A DNA stretch of 62,111 nucleotides from Bacteroidia bacterium (GCA_030430535.1 JAUIKY010000017.1:1-62111), one strand, 5' to 3'; counted from the stretch's first letter, positions 8,978-17,973 are shown. Notes: generated by a model from the sequence alone, not told the origin. A program made the numbers and translations.

Positions 8978-9826
8978 TTATGCTCCAACAACCTCCCCTC
9001 CATTAACGTGAATAAATTGTCCGGTTATATAACTACTGTCCTTTGAAGCCAAAAATACATAAGCCGGAGCCACCTCGCTTGGTTGGCCAGCACGACCTAA
9101 AGGAGTGTCCTGCCCAAAATCACTTACATCATCAAACGAGGCAGGGATAAGCGGAGTCCAAATAGGACCAGGAGCTACACCATTAACCCTTATATTACCT
9201 GAAGCCAATTGTTTTGCTAGCGATCGGGTAAAACTAACTATAGCCCCCTTGGTACTGGCATAGTCTACCAAATGGTCACTGCCTCTGTACGCCGTAACAG
9301 AACTGGTGTTGATTATACATCCCTCTTCTTTAAGATAGTTCAAGGCTATTTTACACATATAGAAATAAGCATAAATATTGGTTTTATAGGTTGTATCGAA
9401 ATCTTCCATAGTTATATCCTGTATGGAATCTTTAGGAAATTGGATGGCTGCATTGTTAACCAAAACGTCTAATTTCCCATAAGTATCGATACACTGTTTT
9501 AATGCGTTATCGCAGTGCTCAGTATTTTGAAGGTCTGCTTCAATTATTAAACATGATTTACCTTCTTTTTCAACCCATTCTTTTGTTTTTTGGGCATCTT
9601 CAGACTCTGAAAGGTAAACAATAGCCACATCTGCGCCTTCGCGCGCAAAATGTACAGCAACACTGCGCCCTATTCCGCTATCTCCACCAGTAATTAGTGC
9701 TACTTTGTTTTTTAACTTATCGCTTCCTTTGTAATCTTCTCGGATGATTTCAGGTTGTGGATTCATTTTTTTTTGCTCTCCCGGTAGCACTTGTTCTTGA
9801 TCGGGAAATTTTTTTGGTTTTTCCAT
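8978..9826 (-). CDS. SDR-family oxidoreductase, general-stress type (YghA/YhxC-like)
   Basis: The 282-residue protein has the Rossmann motif TGGDSGIGRSVA (about 46-57), the NNAA motif, Ser in NTSSVTAYRG and the catalytic YASTK (Tyr-x3-Lys). The N-terminal extension rich in KPKKFPDQEQVLPG is typical of the YghA/YhxC/GSP39 branch of NAD(P)-dependent short-chain reductases, which are induced by general stress in other bacteria. It lies between the PA2169-like gene and catalase, all on the minus strand. The physiological substrate is not known. Confidence 0.9.
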   Translation of the reverse strand: MEKPKKFPDQEQVLPGEQKKMNPQPEIIREDYKGSDKLKNKVALITGGDSGIGRSVAVHFAREGADVAIVYLSESEDAQKTKEWVEKEGKSCLIIEADLQNTEHCDNALKQCIDTYGKLDVLVNNAAIQFPKDSIQDITMEDFDTTYKTNIYAYFYMCKIALNYLKEEGCIINTSSVTAYRGSDHLVDYASTKGAIVSFTRSLAKQLASGNIRVNGVAPGPIWTPLIPASFDDVSDFGQDTPLGRAGQPSEVAPAYVFLASKDSSYITGQFIHVNGGEVVGA

Positions 9827-9845
9827 TTCAATATATTTTTAATAA

Positions 9846-9878
9846 AAAAGTTTAGACTGTTTTACGGCCTAAACTTTT
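9846..9878 (-). terminator. Terminator after the PA2169-like gene
   Basis: Arms aaaagtttag and ctaaactttt (9846-9855 and 9869-9878) enclose a 13-base loop. On the minus strand the hairpin is followed by a T run. It sits between the stop at 9906 and the SDR start at 9826, so the SDR may have its own promoter. Confidence 0.7.
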
Positions 9879-9905
9879 AAAAGTGTTAAATAAACTTGAG
9901 GATTT

Positions 9906-10358
9906 TTAGCGAATATCTTCTAAATAGTCGGCTTTATTATAACTTGCCTGTATCGCATTTTTTTGCCTTAACAATAAATCCCTTACAGATGGATTTAATT
10001 CGCAGTTATTCAATATATCATCGTAATCATCAATAGCTGCCTTTTCGCCGGTTTTAACCTCTTCTAGCATAGATTCTTCATTATCTCTTGAGAATATTGC
10101 CTTAGTATCAATCCAGGCCCTGTGTAGTGTTCCTGCTGTACTCCCATCTTTATCGGTAACCTCCATACCTTGTGACCTTAGCACACTTGTTAGCTCATTA
10201 ACGTAACCACTTCTCTCTCTCGCTTTTTCTGCAAAAAAATTCTTTAAGCTAGTGTTATTTACGTTTTCAGACACTTTTCTGTAGCCTTTTTCTGCGTCAT
10301 ATGCCTTTTTCACGAGGTCATTTAATTTGTCTTCCGTTTTTTTACTAAATAGTCCCAT
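9906..10358 (-). CDS. PA2169 family four-helix-bundle protein (DUF2383)
   Basis: The 150-residue all-helical protein opens MGLFSKKTEDKLNDLVKKAY and has the family blocks KNFFAEKARERSGYVNEL, GTLHRAWIDTKAIFSRDN and EEVKTGEKAAIDDYDDIL. These are ferritin-like four-helix bundles of unknown function (PA2169/DUF2383), frequently in stress regulons. Spaced Glu/Asp and His residues could bind a metal, but this is not shown here. It is the first gene of the stress-related group that includes the SDR and catalase. Confidence 0.85.
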   Translation of the reverse strand: MGLFSKKTEDKLNDLVKKAYDAEKGYRKVSENVNNTSLKNFFAEKARERSGYVNELTSVLRSQGMEVTDKDGSTAGTLHRAWIDTKAIFSRDNEESMLEEVKTGEKAAIDDYDDILNNCELNPSVRDLLLRQKNAIQASYNKADYLEDIR

Positions 10359-10564
10359 AATTTTTATATTTTATGATTTATTAAGGTTTTGATGCTTACA
10401 TATCTCATCCTTTATTTAATATAAAGATATACCTAGCATAGCAATGCTTTTAATTCTATTACAATATTGTTTAGCTTATTTAATTTAAGGTATTATATCG
10501 ATTTGCAGATGATGTACTATTACATAAACCCGATTATTTATGGTAACAAGACTATACAGTATAT

Positions 10565-11559
10565 TCATGTTTTGGTTACTACGTTTTTTGAATGCTCATC
10601 ATTAACTAAATTCTCTACATTTTTTAAAGTGGTTCTCATCATATTCTGTAGAGCCTCGTGGGTTAAAAAAGCTTGATGGGCTGTTACTGAAACATTTCCC
10701 ATTTCTATAAGCTTGACTAGAAGTTCATCCTTTTCTTTACTGTCTGATTTGTTATTATAAAATATGCCTTTCTCATTTTCATAAACATCCATGGCAAACC
10801 CTGCCAAATTGTTATTTTTAAGAGCGGTATATACATCTTTTGTGTTCACCAATTCACCTCTTCCAGTATTTACCAATACAGCTGATTTTTCATTTTTTTC
10901 AGTTCATTTTTAGCAATAAAATACTTGGTATCATCATTTAACGGTAGATTTAAAGAAATGATGTCGCTATTTTCTAACAGTTTATTTTTATCAACATATT
11001 GTGCCCACTTTTTACCTTTAATCTTTGGATTTTTTTTGGCATCGAACAACAAAACCCTGGCTCCAAAACCATTGAATATTTTAGCAAGAGCAACACCAAT
11101 ATCGCCTGTTCCTACTATACCTACCGTTTTCGAATTAATTTCCATTCCCACTTGTCCATCTAAGGAAAAGTTATAGTTGCCAATACGTTGATAGGTAGGT
11201 TTTAGTTTTCGGAATAGCGATAAGGTTAAAGCCACACAGAACTCGGCAATGGCATGGGGAGAATAACGCGGTACGTTTGCCACTTTCATCCCTAAAGCTT
11301 CGGCCGCCTCCAAATCTATATGGTCTACACCCGAAGAGCGGGTAACAATGTTTTCCACTCCCATTTCTTTCAACTTTTTTAGAATACTTTCTGTGGCATC
11401 ATCTGTTGAAAAAAGAGCTACCGCTTTACAACCTTTGGCTTTTTTTATACTTTCTGAATTCAGACTTTTCTCGACAAGCACAAGTTCATGATTTTCAGAA
11501 TTAGCTTGTTTTATAAAAGGCTCCTCAAATGAATGGCAACTATAAAAAGCTATTTTCAT
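10565..11559 (-). pseudogene. D-2-hydroxyacid dehydrogenase (D-lactate dehydrogenase-like), frameshifted
   Basis: Two overlapping frames together make one D-isomer-specific 2-hydroxyacid dehydrogenase. The first (11559-10870) holds TRSSGVDHIDLEAAEALG, the NAD-binding TVGIVGTGDIGVALAKIF and YFIAKNELKKMK. The second (10876-10565) continues with VNTGRGELVNTKDVY, the Glu region AMDVYENEKG and the catalytic His in TAHQAFLTHEAL. The break is in an A run at about 10888-10895: adding one A restores KKMKKSAVLVNTGRGE and an about 331-residue protein of normal length. It is either a genuine homopolymer frameshift or a sequencing error. If intact, it would reduce pyruvate to D-lactate or act on a related 2-oxoacid. 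Confidence 0.9.
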
Positions 11560-11576
11560 GATTTTTTGGATTTTAA

Positions 11577-11609
11577 ATAAAAATCCGTCTATTTAGACGG
11601 ATTTTTTTT
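11577..11609 (-). terminator. Terminator of the AraC regulator gene
   Basis: Arms aatccgtcta and tagacggatt (11582-11591 and 11594-11603) are flanked by A and T runs. It lies between the AraC gene stop (11637) and the dehydrogenase start (11559), both on the minus strand, so it separates the two transcripts. Confidence 0.85.
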
Positions 11610-11636
11610 AGTGTTATAAGTTAAATTGTATAAATT

Positions 11637-12665
11637 TTATGCCGAAAGAGGCAACACTTTTTGGGCTTCTTTATAATCTCTTGGGCTACAGTTAAAGCTT
11701 TCTTTAAAAATTTTGGAAAAATAGCTTCTGCTGGAAAAACCAATACTGTATACTATCTCAGAGATGTTCATATCTGTATTTTTCAAGTATTCTTCTGCTT
11801 TTTGAACTCGTACCCACTTTATGTGGGTGGAAACGGTACGTCCGTGCATTAATTTAAAACCTTCCTGCAGTTTTAACGCGGTGATGCCAAACTCAGAGCA
11901 TAAAAATGATATGGATAACGGCATATCAAAGTTTTTTTCAATATACTCCGAAACTTCCTTAATAACTTTCATTTCGCTTGTGGTAAGTATACCCAGACAT
12001 CGATTTCGGTTCTGAACATCATCAGCATGCTGTTGTATTTCAAGAGCTAAAATTACATTGACTAATCCTTGAATTAATAGGGCTCTTACCAGTCCTTTCT
12101 GCCTAATTGCATGGATTTGTTGGATTTTTTCGGCTATCTTCAAATTTTGCGACCCCACATAAACAAAGTTTTCCAATCTTTCATCCTTAATGAATGTGTT
12201 GTATAATTTTGACTTCAGACTATTGCTTATAGATTTTTTGGAAGAACTAGCGGTTTGTACGGTAATTAAAGTTATGTTCAGCCTTTCATTCTTCTTGAAA
12301 CAAAGGGTGTTTTCTTCCTTTGGTTTACTTGAAATAATACCAGTTTGAAAGCTTTTTAATTCTGTTTTTTTACCATTAATACCAAAACTGTGTATAAACC
12401 TACCTTGAGAACAGTATGCGAAATATATAGGATTTTTTCTTGGAGTATTGCAGGACAGACTGATATCTTCATAAAACTTTAAATCAAATTCGATATAAGA
12501 AAGCCCACCAGATAATACTACACCTTGTATTTTACCTTTACCAAATTTATTGTTTATTTCTAATATATACTCACTCGACTCCTTCAATATAGTTCCACCA
12601 ACATGGCGTTTAAGTTGCTCAAAAGTTTTCTCTACTGTATCTGCATTTAAATATATCGTTTTCAT
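11637..12665 (-). CDS. AraC family transcriptional regulator
   Basis: The 342-residue protein has a C-terminal AraC/XylS DNA-binding domain (about 240-335): helix-turn-helix one around PLSISFLCSEFGITALKLQ and two around MNISEIVYSIGFSSRSYFSK, ending FNCSPRDYKE. The N-terminal 230 residues have no ligand domain that I recognise, but the LSGGLSYIEFDL part is consistent with a PchR-like sensor domain. It follows two small minus-strand genes and may be in their transcript. Its own terminator lies 30 bases downstream. Confidence 0.88.
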   Translation of the reverse strand: MKTIYLNADTVEKTFEQLKRHVGGTILKESSEYILEINNKFGKGKIQGVVLSGGLSYIEFDLKFYEDISLSCNTPRKNPIYFAYCSQGRFIHSFGINGKKTELKSFQTGIISSKPKEENTLCFKKNERLNITLITVQTASSSKKSISNSLKSKLYNTFIKDERLENFVYVGSQNLKIAEKIQQIHAIRQKGLVRALLIQGLVNVILALEIQQHADDVQNRNRCLGILTTSEMKVIKEVSEYIEKNFDMPLSISFLCSEFGITALKLQEGFKLMHGRTVSTHIKWVRVQKAEEYLKNTDMNISEIVYSIGFSSRSYFSKIFKESFNCSPRDYKEAQKVLPLSA

Positions 12666-12685
12666 AAGATTAAAATTTTAAGGTT

Positions 12686-12841
12686 TTAGAATTTTGTGTT
12701 GATTGTTAATGCTGCTACCAAGCTTAGGACAATTATTACTGTTAATATAAAGTGGATAGTCATATCTACTCCAAACAGAAAAAAACCTGTACCCCAAGCA
12801 ACAAAGCATAGTATTACCGCAAAAGCTGCTATTCTTAACAT
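12686..12841 (-). CDS. lmo0937-type small membrane protein (51 aa)
   Basis: This 51-residue frame starts MLRIAAFAVILCFVAW and has two hydrophobic spans separated by GVDMTIH, ending ALTINTKF. The size, two-helix hairpin and the GxxFFLFG..IHFIL pattern resemble the lmo0937 family of small membrane proteins common in Bacteroidota and Firmicutes. It starts 24 bases downstream of the stop of the 53-residue gene and precedes the AraC gene by 20 bases, so the three probably form one transcript. Function unknown. Confidence 0.7.
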   Translation of the reverse strand: MLRIAAFAVILCFVAWGTGFFLFGVDMTIHFILTVIIVLSLVAALTINTKF

Positions 12842-12865
12842 TTGGGCTAAATTTAGGTTTTACAA

Positions 12866-13027
12866 TTAATTGTTTTCTATGGTATTGCTATCTTTACCTA
12901 TTACTCGCCAAAATACATTCTTTAAAAAGTTGCTTCCCATAAAGTCTGTTCTTGGCCATGATTTACCCACTCTAGCAAATTGTTGAGATGGTTTCTTTAA
13001 ACTGCTTTTCATACTTACTGTTCCCAT
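12866..13027 (-). CDS. Small basic hypothetical protein (53 aa)
   Basis: The frame begins MGTVSMKSSLKKPSQQFARV and ends IGKDSNTIENN. It is Lys/Ser-rich at the start with Trp and Phe in the middle, and has no signal peptide or membrane span. I do not recognise it. Support comes from its position: it is the first gene after a palindromic direct-repeat region, with the lmo0937-type gene 24 bases on in the same direction. An internal ATG (MKSSLKK) is an alternative start. Confidence 0.5.
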   Translation of the reverse strand: MGTVSMKSSLKKPSQQFARVGKSWPRTDFMGSNFLKNVFWRVIGKDSNTIENN

Positions 13028-13095
13028 AGTTTATAACTTGTAAAAGTTTCACTTAAATGATTAGTGTAAAATTCGTTACATCCAGGAAATATTAC

Positions 13096-13136
13096 GTTAT
13101 ATAACTTTTGGATTATGTTATATAACTTTTGGATTT
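13096..13136 (-). promoter_or_regulatory. Two direct copies of a palindromic site, 21 bp apart
   Basis: The 19-base string gttatataacttttggatt occurs at 13096-13114 and again at 13117-13135. Each copy contains the 10-base palindrome gttatataac. The 21-base spacing equals two helical turns, as expected for two dimers bound on one DNA face. It lies 70-110 bases upstream of the small basic gene (start 13027), so it may be the operator for the small-gene/AraC transcript. Confidence 0.55.
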
Positions 13137-13217
13137 TTGGAACAGTCCTGTTAAAAAAACTATAATTGAAGAAGCTTTACAGCTTATAATAGAAATTAAT
13201 GGTAATAAAATGTCTTT

Positions 13218-15812
13218 TTAGAGCGGTAAATAAACTATAAACTGTGCGCCTAAACCAACGGTAGATTTTGCAATGATATACCCATTATGGTTTTCAGCTA
13301 TTTTTTTACAAATAGCCAAACCAATGCCGTTACCAGTATATTCTGTTTTTTGATGTAACCTTTGGAAAACCTCAAATATTTTCTCGGCGTATTGCGGCTC
13401 AAAACCAATGCCATCATCAATAAATGTAATTTTATGATAGATTTTTTTATCCTTAGTTAGGTGATTAGGCAATTGCGAAGAATCAATCTGCTCATAACGT
13501 ATTTCAATTCTAGGAGGAGTACTAACGTTTTTATATTTTAAAGAATTGGAGATCAAATTAGTAAACAACTGTTCTATTTGGAAGGCTACTCCTTTCAACA
13601 CAGGAAGTTTATCTGAAACCACTGTAGCTCCTGTTTCATTTATTCCGGCAGCAAGGTCTTCTTTAACTTTGGTTAAGGTTTCATTTAAATCAATTTCTTC
13701 AAAATCTGTTCGACTGCTATCAATTCTTGAATAGGACAAAAGATTTTTAATTAACGATTGCATGCGCTGTACAGCATTGGTTACCTTTTCAAAATAGGCT
13801 TTTCCTTTATCTGATAACACCTCCGTTTCCCGGTCTTCTATTCTGGATATAAATAGTTGAATTTTACGCAAAGGCTCTTGTAAATCATGACTGGCAACCC
13901 TGTTAAAAGCTTCGAGCTCGGCATTGGTTTGCTGTAATTTTAAATTGCTGTTCAGTAAATTTTCTTCCGCTATAATACTTTCTGTAACATCTTGAACAAC
14001 CCCCACCATAACCATTTTCCCGTTTTTGTTTACAAATTGGCCATTTGTTTTAAAATATTTTAAACCACCTTGTTTTGTTATGATACGGAAGGTATGCTCT
14101 AGAGAGCTAAACTTTGTTATAGATTTTAAGTTACGTTTATCATAAACCTCAATGTCTTCGGGATGCACATATTCCCTAAACTCCGATAAGGGTGTTTTTC
14201 TATGATCTGAAACTCCCCCTAACATATTATAAAAATTTTCTGAAGGCTCTAAATTGTCTGTTTCCGGATCCCAGATAAAACTACCTATTTTAGCTAAGTT
14301 TTCGGCGTCTGATAAAATAGAATTTTGAATAACAAGTTCTTCATTTAATTGGGTTAACCGATCTGATGTTTTTTTCTCTTCGGTTATTTCCCTTAGCGTA
14401 ACCGTAACACCGTCACCTAGTTTTATTGCGGTAACCCTAAACCATTGTTCAAAATTATTATTATAATAGGGTACTTGATACTGTTGAGTGTTGCCTTCTT
14501 CTACTACTTTAACCAAATGCTCTAGAACATTGTCGCTAAAAATATCGGGATATACCTCTGAAATTTTTTTATTGATTATTTTTTCTGGAATATCGCCAGT
14601 GATCGGGTTTATTTTTTCATTAACAAACAATATTTCAAAATCGGTTATTGTCCCGTTTTTATCCCTTATACTTTTAAAATGTATAACCACATGCGATATA
14701 CTTTTAAATATATTATTTAAAAAAGCACGATTGTTTAGCAGCTCTAAGTTTTGTTTTTCTAATCGCTTTTTAAATAATAGCTCCGACTCTTTAGCCTTAG
14801 CTTCCGCTGTAATATTTCTGGCTGTAATTAGAATACCGCCTTCCATTGGTGTAACCACAGAGTGGAACCACATTTTTTCGTTTCGTACCACCAATGGCCT
14901 GTCAAAAACAACTGTTTCCCTTTCTCTGTAGCATCTTATCATTTCCTTCATATTTCCATTTTCAACAAGAAAAGGAAAAACTTCAGAAACCTTTTTACCA
15001 ATCATTTCGTCTGGTTCTAACCCAAAATAATCGCGATTGCACTCGTTGGCAAAAACAATTTTATAATCTACCAATTTATTGCCTTCATCATATAGAGGCT
15101 CATAATAATTGATAACATTATCGGTAGTAGAAAGGATATTCTTTAACAATGCTTCCGACCGCTTAAACCTCATTTTATTTCTATAAATCCGTAAAAATGA
15201 AACAAAGGATATGAGCAGGGCGAAAAAAGCTAAGACTAATGATGTTAAAGGTGCCAAAAATTTATGGGATGCATATTCTGACTTTCTTTTATGCATTAAA
15301 CGTTCTTCTTCTTTAAGAATCTGGTTTTCGATAACCCGAATATTGAATAACGTTTTAGAAATTTTAGCTTTTTGTAATTCCCTTGCCTCGAAAAATTCCT
15401 GGTCACTCTCTAAGTTAAGCGTATCCAATACATAGAGTTGGCCATTCAACTTGTTCAACAAACTTCCTAGCGGTTTTAGTTTGGTTTGTTGCATCGGGCT
15501 ATCAACGGTTAGCTTTTTTAAACTATCCATTAATTTTTTGCCTTCAAGCGAATAACGGCTAAGGGCTTCACTTACCGTGGGCTTTTTTAAAAGCTCTTGT
15601 TTAAACTCTTCAGAATCGGCTTGGATGGCATGTCTGGAAAGGTTACCCAATACATTATATACATGCACGGTATGGGTTATCATTTCGGCAGATTGCTGTA
15701 ATTTAATAATTTGTTTGTAGGCCATACTTGCCGTAACTAATAGCAAGATAAAGCCCGAGACCAAAAGAATTATATATGTTTTGGTAGAAGTATAGACACG
15801 TTTTAAATCCAT
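13218..15812 (-). CDS. Membrane multi-PAS sensor histidine kinase
   Basis: The 864-residue kinase has a membrane span at about 13-33, a helical extracytoplasmic region resembling CHASE3 (37-185) and a second span at about 190-212. Three PAS domains follow (about 222-335, 357-480 and 503-612). The HisKA segment is FNRVASHDLQEPLRK with His642, and the ATPase domain has DDGIGFEP and GNGIGLAICKK. The sequence SHDLQEPLRK is the phytochrome-like/bacteriophytochrome HisKA type. The response regulator gene ends 7 bases upstream and an AraC-type gene precedes that, so signal input, relay and output are in one operon. The ligand is unknown. Confidence 0.93.
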   Translation of the reverse strand: MDLKRVYTSTKTYIILLVSGFILLLVTASMAYKQIIKLQQSAEMITHTVHVYNVLGNLSRHAIQADSEEFKQELLKKPTVSEALSRYSLEGKKLMDSLKKLTVDSPMQQTKLKPLGSLLNKLNGQLYVLDTLNLESDQEFFEARELQKAKISKTLFNIRVIENQILKEEERLMHKRKSEYASHKFLAPLTSLVLAFFALLISFVSFLRIYRNKMRFKRSEALLKNILSTTDNVINYYEPLYDEGNKLVDYKIVFANECNRDYFGLEPDEMIGKKVSEVFPFLVENGNMKEMIRCYRERETVVFDRPLVVRNEKMWFHSVVTPMEGGILITARNITAEAKAKESELLFKKRLEKQNLELLNNRAFLNNIFKSISHVVIHFKSIRDKNGTITDFEILFVNEKINPITGDIPEKIINKKISEVYPDIFSDNVLEHLVKVVEEGNTQQYQVPYYNNNFEQWFRVTAIKLGDGVTVTLREITEEKKTSDRLTQLNEELVIQNSILSDAENLAKIGSFIWDPETDNLEPSENFYNMLGGVSDHRKTPLSEFREYVHPEDIEVYDKRNLKSITKFSSLEHTFRIITKQGGLKYFKTNGQFVNKNGKMVMVGVVQDVTESIIAEENLLNSNLKLQQTNAELEAFNRVASHDLQEPLRKIQLFISRIEDRETEVLSDKGKAYFEKVTNAVQRMQSLIKNLLSYSRIDSSRTDFEEIDLNETLTKVKEDLAAGINETGATVVSDKLPVLKGVAFQIEQLFTNLISNSLKYKNVSTPPRIEIRYEQIDSSQLPNHLTKDKKIYHKITFIDDGIGFEPQYAEKIFEVFQRLHQKTEYTGNGIGLAICKKIAENHNGYIIAKSTVGLGAQFIVYLPL

Positions 15813-15819
15813 AACTTGT

Positions 15820-16266
15820 TTAAATTCTGAATAAAAAAGTCTCTTTGTTTAAGTTAGAGGTGTGGTACTGCCAGTTAAGTTTTAATACTTTTTCGATTGC
15901 CTGCTTTAGTTCGCTATAATTTGTAGGCTTATTTATATAAATGTTTGCACCATTTAAAAAGGTTTTTTCAACATCAATTTCGGATGAGGATGTTGAGTAT
16001 ATGGCGACACATAAGTGGCTTAATCTTTCATTACTTCGAATTTCCTTTAAACACTGCATTCCACATTTAATGGGCATGTTAAGGTCCAAAAATATGAGGT
16101 TAGGAAGAACAACATTGGGCAGGCTAAGATAATCCATAAGTTCCTTACCATGACTGAACAGAGAAAGTTTAGTACGAATATCAATCTCCGATATGGCCTC
16201 GTTAAATAACATTCTGTCATCTTCATCGTCATCGGCCAATACAATATTCAATAAGGTTTTGTTCAT
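15820..16266 (-). CDS. Single-domain response regulator
   Basis: The 148-residue protein is a lone receiver domain. The acidic pocket is ADDDEDD at residues 11-17, the phosphorylated Asp is D61 in LIFLDLNMPI, the Ser/Thr switch is S91 in AIYSTSSS, and the conserved Lys is K113 in YINKPTN. There is no output domain. It sits 7 bases upstream of the histidine kinase gene and 14 bases downstream of an AraC-type gene. It is probably phosphorylated by that kinase, as in Rcp1-type regulators paired with phytochrome-like kinases. Confidence 0.93.
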   Translation of the reverse strand: MNKTLLNIVLADDDEDDRMLFNEAISEIDIRTKLSLFSHGKELMDYLSLPNVVLPNLIFLDLNMPIKCGMQCLKEIRSNERLSHLCVAIYSTSSSEIDVEKTFLNGANIYINKPTNYSELKQAIEKVLKLNWQYHTSNLNKETFLFRI

Positions 16267-16280
16267 TTATTTTGGGTTTG

Positions 16281-16841
16281 TTAACTAACTTTAAGCTCGT
16301 ATTTTTTTTTATTTACCATGATGTGTTGAAAAGTAGAGGGCGTTAATCCAGTAACCTTTTTAAACTGACCAGACAAATGAGCGACGCTACTATAATTTAA
16401 CCTAAATGCAATTTCTGTTAAGGTTAAATCGGTATTGCAAAGATACTCTTTTACTATGTCAACTTTTCTAAGAATCGCGTAATTTTCAATAGACGTATAG
16501 GTACTTTCGGAAAAAACAGTGGATAAATGTGTATAAGAATAGTTTAGGTTTTCGGATAAGTAAGTAGACAGTTTTAAGGCACTTTTAGCCTTATCCCTCA
16601 ACATGTCGTCGATGGTACTTTTTATGCGCTCAACTAAATTTGATTTTTGGCCCGTCACAATCTCTATACCATATTTTCTAAATGTATCTTCAAGAAATTC
16701 TTGTTTGTGAGAAGGTAACTCTTCATTAATTTCCACCTCATTTATACTGTTTATGGTATAGCATATATCCAAAGCATTGAGATGTTCTTTTAAAAACGCT
16801 CTGCATAGTTCATTAAAATCGTATTTTAAATAAAGGGTCAT
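16281..16841 (-). CDS. AraC-type helix-turn-helix regulator, small (186 aa)
   Basis: I start it at the ATG at 16841 (MTLYLKYDFNELCR); an upstream TTG in frame at 16871 would add 10 residues but is less likely. The N-terminal 85 residues form a small alpha/beta domain typical of a Bacteroidota AraC subgroup. The C-terminal half has two helix-turn-helix motifs, around STYLSENLNYSYTHLSTVF and DLTLTEIAFRLNYSSVAHLS, ending GLTPSTFQHIM. It leads the operon with the response regulator and kinase, so it may be the output or the autoregulator of that system. Confidence 0.85.
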   Translation of the reverse strand: MTLYLKYDFNELCRAFLKEHLNALDICYTINSINEVEINEELPSHKQEFLEDTFRKYGIEIVTGQKSNLVERIKSTIDDMLRDKAKSALKLSTYLSENLNYSYTHLSTVFSESTYTSIENYAILRKVDIVKEYLCNTDLTLTEIAFRLNYSSVAHLSGQFKKVTGLTPSTFQHIMVNKKKYELKVS

Positions 16842-17072
16842 TGAAATATAGTTTTCTTGGTCGGGATACAAAATATGTGAAAGGTACTACTATATTCCCA
16901 ACAAAACTAATATTTTGATGCTATATATTTTTTAAACTAATTCGGGATAGACACCACCCTAATAAACAACATTTACATGAGTGCGCACAGAATATATTTT
17001 CTGTTTGTTTTTGTAAAAAATTTGGAGATAATGCTTTTTAAAACAATGTATTTAGAATACTTTGCTGTTTAA

Positions 17073-17681
17073 TTAATCCACCCAAGACTCCTTAAAAACG
17101 AACGTTTCAACGGGGTTTCTTTTTCTCGGTGAAATTTCTTGGTCTTGTAAATCTTTAGGCAACTCATCCAAATCTCCCCCATAATACCCCATAGCTATGG
17201 CTGTAGTAACATGAAAACCTTTGGGCACATTGAAAAGCCGTTGTGCTTTTTTCCAGTCTACACCTGCCATGTGGTGCAAACCAACACCTAAGTATTGTGC
17301 CTGTACTGTAATATTTCCCAAACAAAGCCCTAAATCATGTAAAGCATGAAAATTTTCTTTGCCTTCCTTAGTATTTTCTTGGTAAGCCGTTAACATTAAT
17401 AACGGCGCATTATTTGCCCATGTTTTATTAAAATCGCTTAAACAGTCGTAAATTAATTGATAAGCTTCTGTACCTTTTTCTGCATAAACAAAACGCCATG
17501 GTTGTAAGTTATTTGAACTTGCCGCCCACCGGCCCGCTTCAAAAATCTGTTCTAAATCAGAGTCGTTGATAGGTTTCTTATTAAAAATACGTGGGCTGTA
17601 TCGCTGTTTTAGCAATGCAAATATTTCGCTATTAGTATCAGCAATATTCTCCATTCTTATTTGTTCTACTTCATTATCCAT
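17073..17681 (-). CDS. Nitroreductase family protein
   Basis: I use the ATG at 17681; a GTG at 17702 would add 7 residues. The protein has the FMN-binding RYSPRIFNKKPI near the start, the AGRWAASSNNLQPWRFVYA block, GLCLGNITVQAQYLGVGLHH and a C-terminal AIAMGYYGG. These are features of the oxygen-insensitive NAD(P)H nitroreductase fold. The family reduces nitro compounds, quinones or flavins. The true substrate cannot be told. The gene stands alone, with no obvious partner. Confidence 0.9.
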   Translation of the reverse strand: MDNEVEQIRMENIADTNSEIFALLKQRYSPRIFNKKPINDSDLEQIFEAGRWAASSNNLQPWRFVYAEKGTEAYQLIYDCLSDFNKTWANNAPLLMLTAYQENTKEGKENFHALHDLGLCLGNITVQAQYLGVGLHHMAGVDWKKAQRLFNVPKGFHVTTAIAMGYYGGDLDELPKDLQDQEISPRKRNPVETFVFKESWVD

Positions 17682-17867
17682 AACCTTAGCTTTTGTTTTC
17701 ACTAAAATTATGAAAATGCCTTAACAAAAATTATCTCTGTCAATATGATTATTGATTCAAAAAATAAGGGCTGTGCCATTTAAAAAAGATATAATTGTAA
17801 AATGTAGATATTCAATGAATTACTTTTAAAGCACGACTACAAACAAACGAAAGCCTAATAATACAAG

Positions 17868-17890
17868 AAACCCCGCCAATGGCGGGGTTT
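17868..17890 (-). terminator. Terminator after tRNA-Arg
   Basis: Arms aaaccccgcc and ggcggggttt surround a 3-base loop. It lies 9 bases past the 3' end of the tRNA in its direction of transcription. Confidence 0.8.
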
Positions 17891-17899
17891 TTAAACTTG

Positions 17900-17973
17900 T
17901 GATCGCGACAGGATTCGAACCTGTGACCGTCTGCTTAGAAGGCAGATGCTCTATCCAGCTGAGCTACGCGACC
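17900..17973 (-). tRNA. tRNA-Arg (anticodon TCT)
   Basis: The minus strand folds as a full cloverleaf of 74 bases. The acceptor stem GGTCGCG pairs with CGCGATC with one G-U. The D arm is GCTCAGCTGGATAGAGC, and the anticodon stem-loop has CTTCTAA as its loop with TCT at positions 34-36. The T arm contains GGTTCGAATCC, and the discriminator base is A. CCA is not encoded. It reads AGA codons, which are common in this AT-rich genome. Confidence 0.97.

Noticed and set aside
9980-9992. Second occurrence of cccttacagatgg
   Set aside because: It lies inside the PA2169-like coding sequence, is a single short match and is probably chance.
13137-13217. Plus-strand open stretch reading VKKTIIEEALQLIIEINGNK
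   Set aside because: Only about 27 codons with no start codon; not enough to call a gene.
14488-14931. 147-codon frame antisense to the histidine kinase
   Set aside because: It lies fully within the kinase gene on the opposite strand and has no recognisable domains.
17900-17973. tRNA-Arg as an integration site for an island
   Set aside because: No integrase gene or repeated tRNA 3' end is visible nearby; both neighbours look like core genes.
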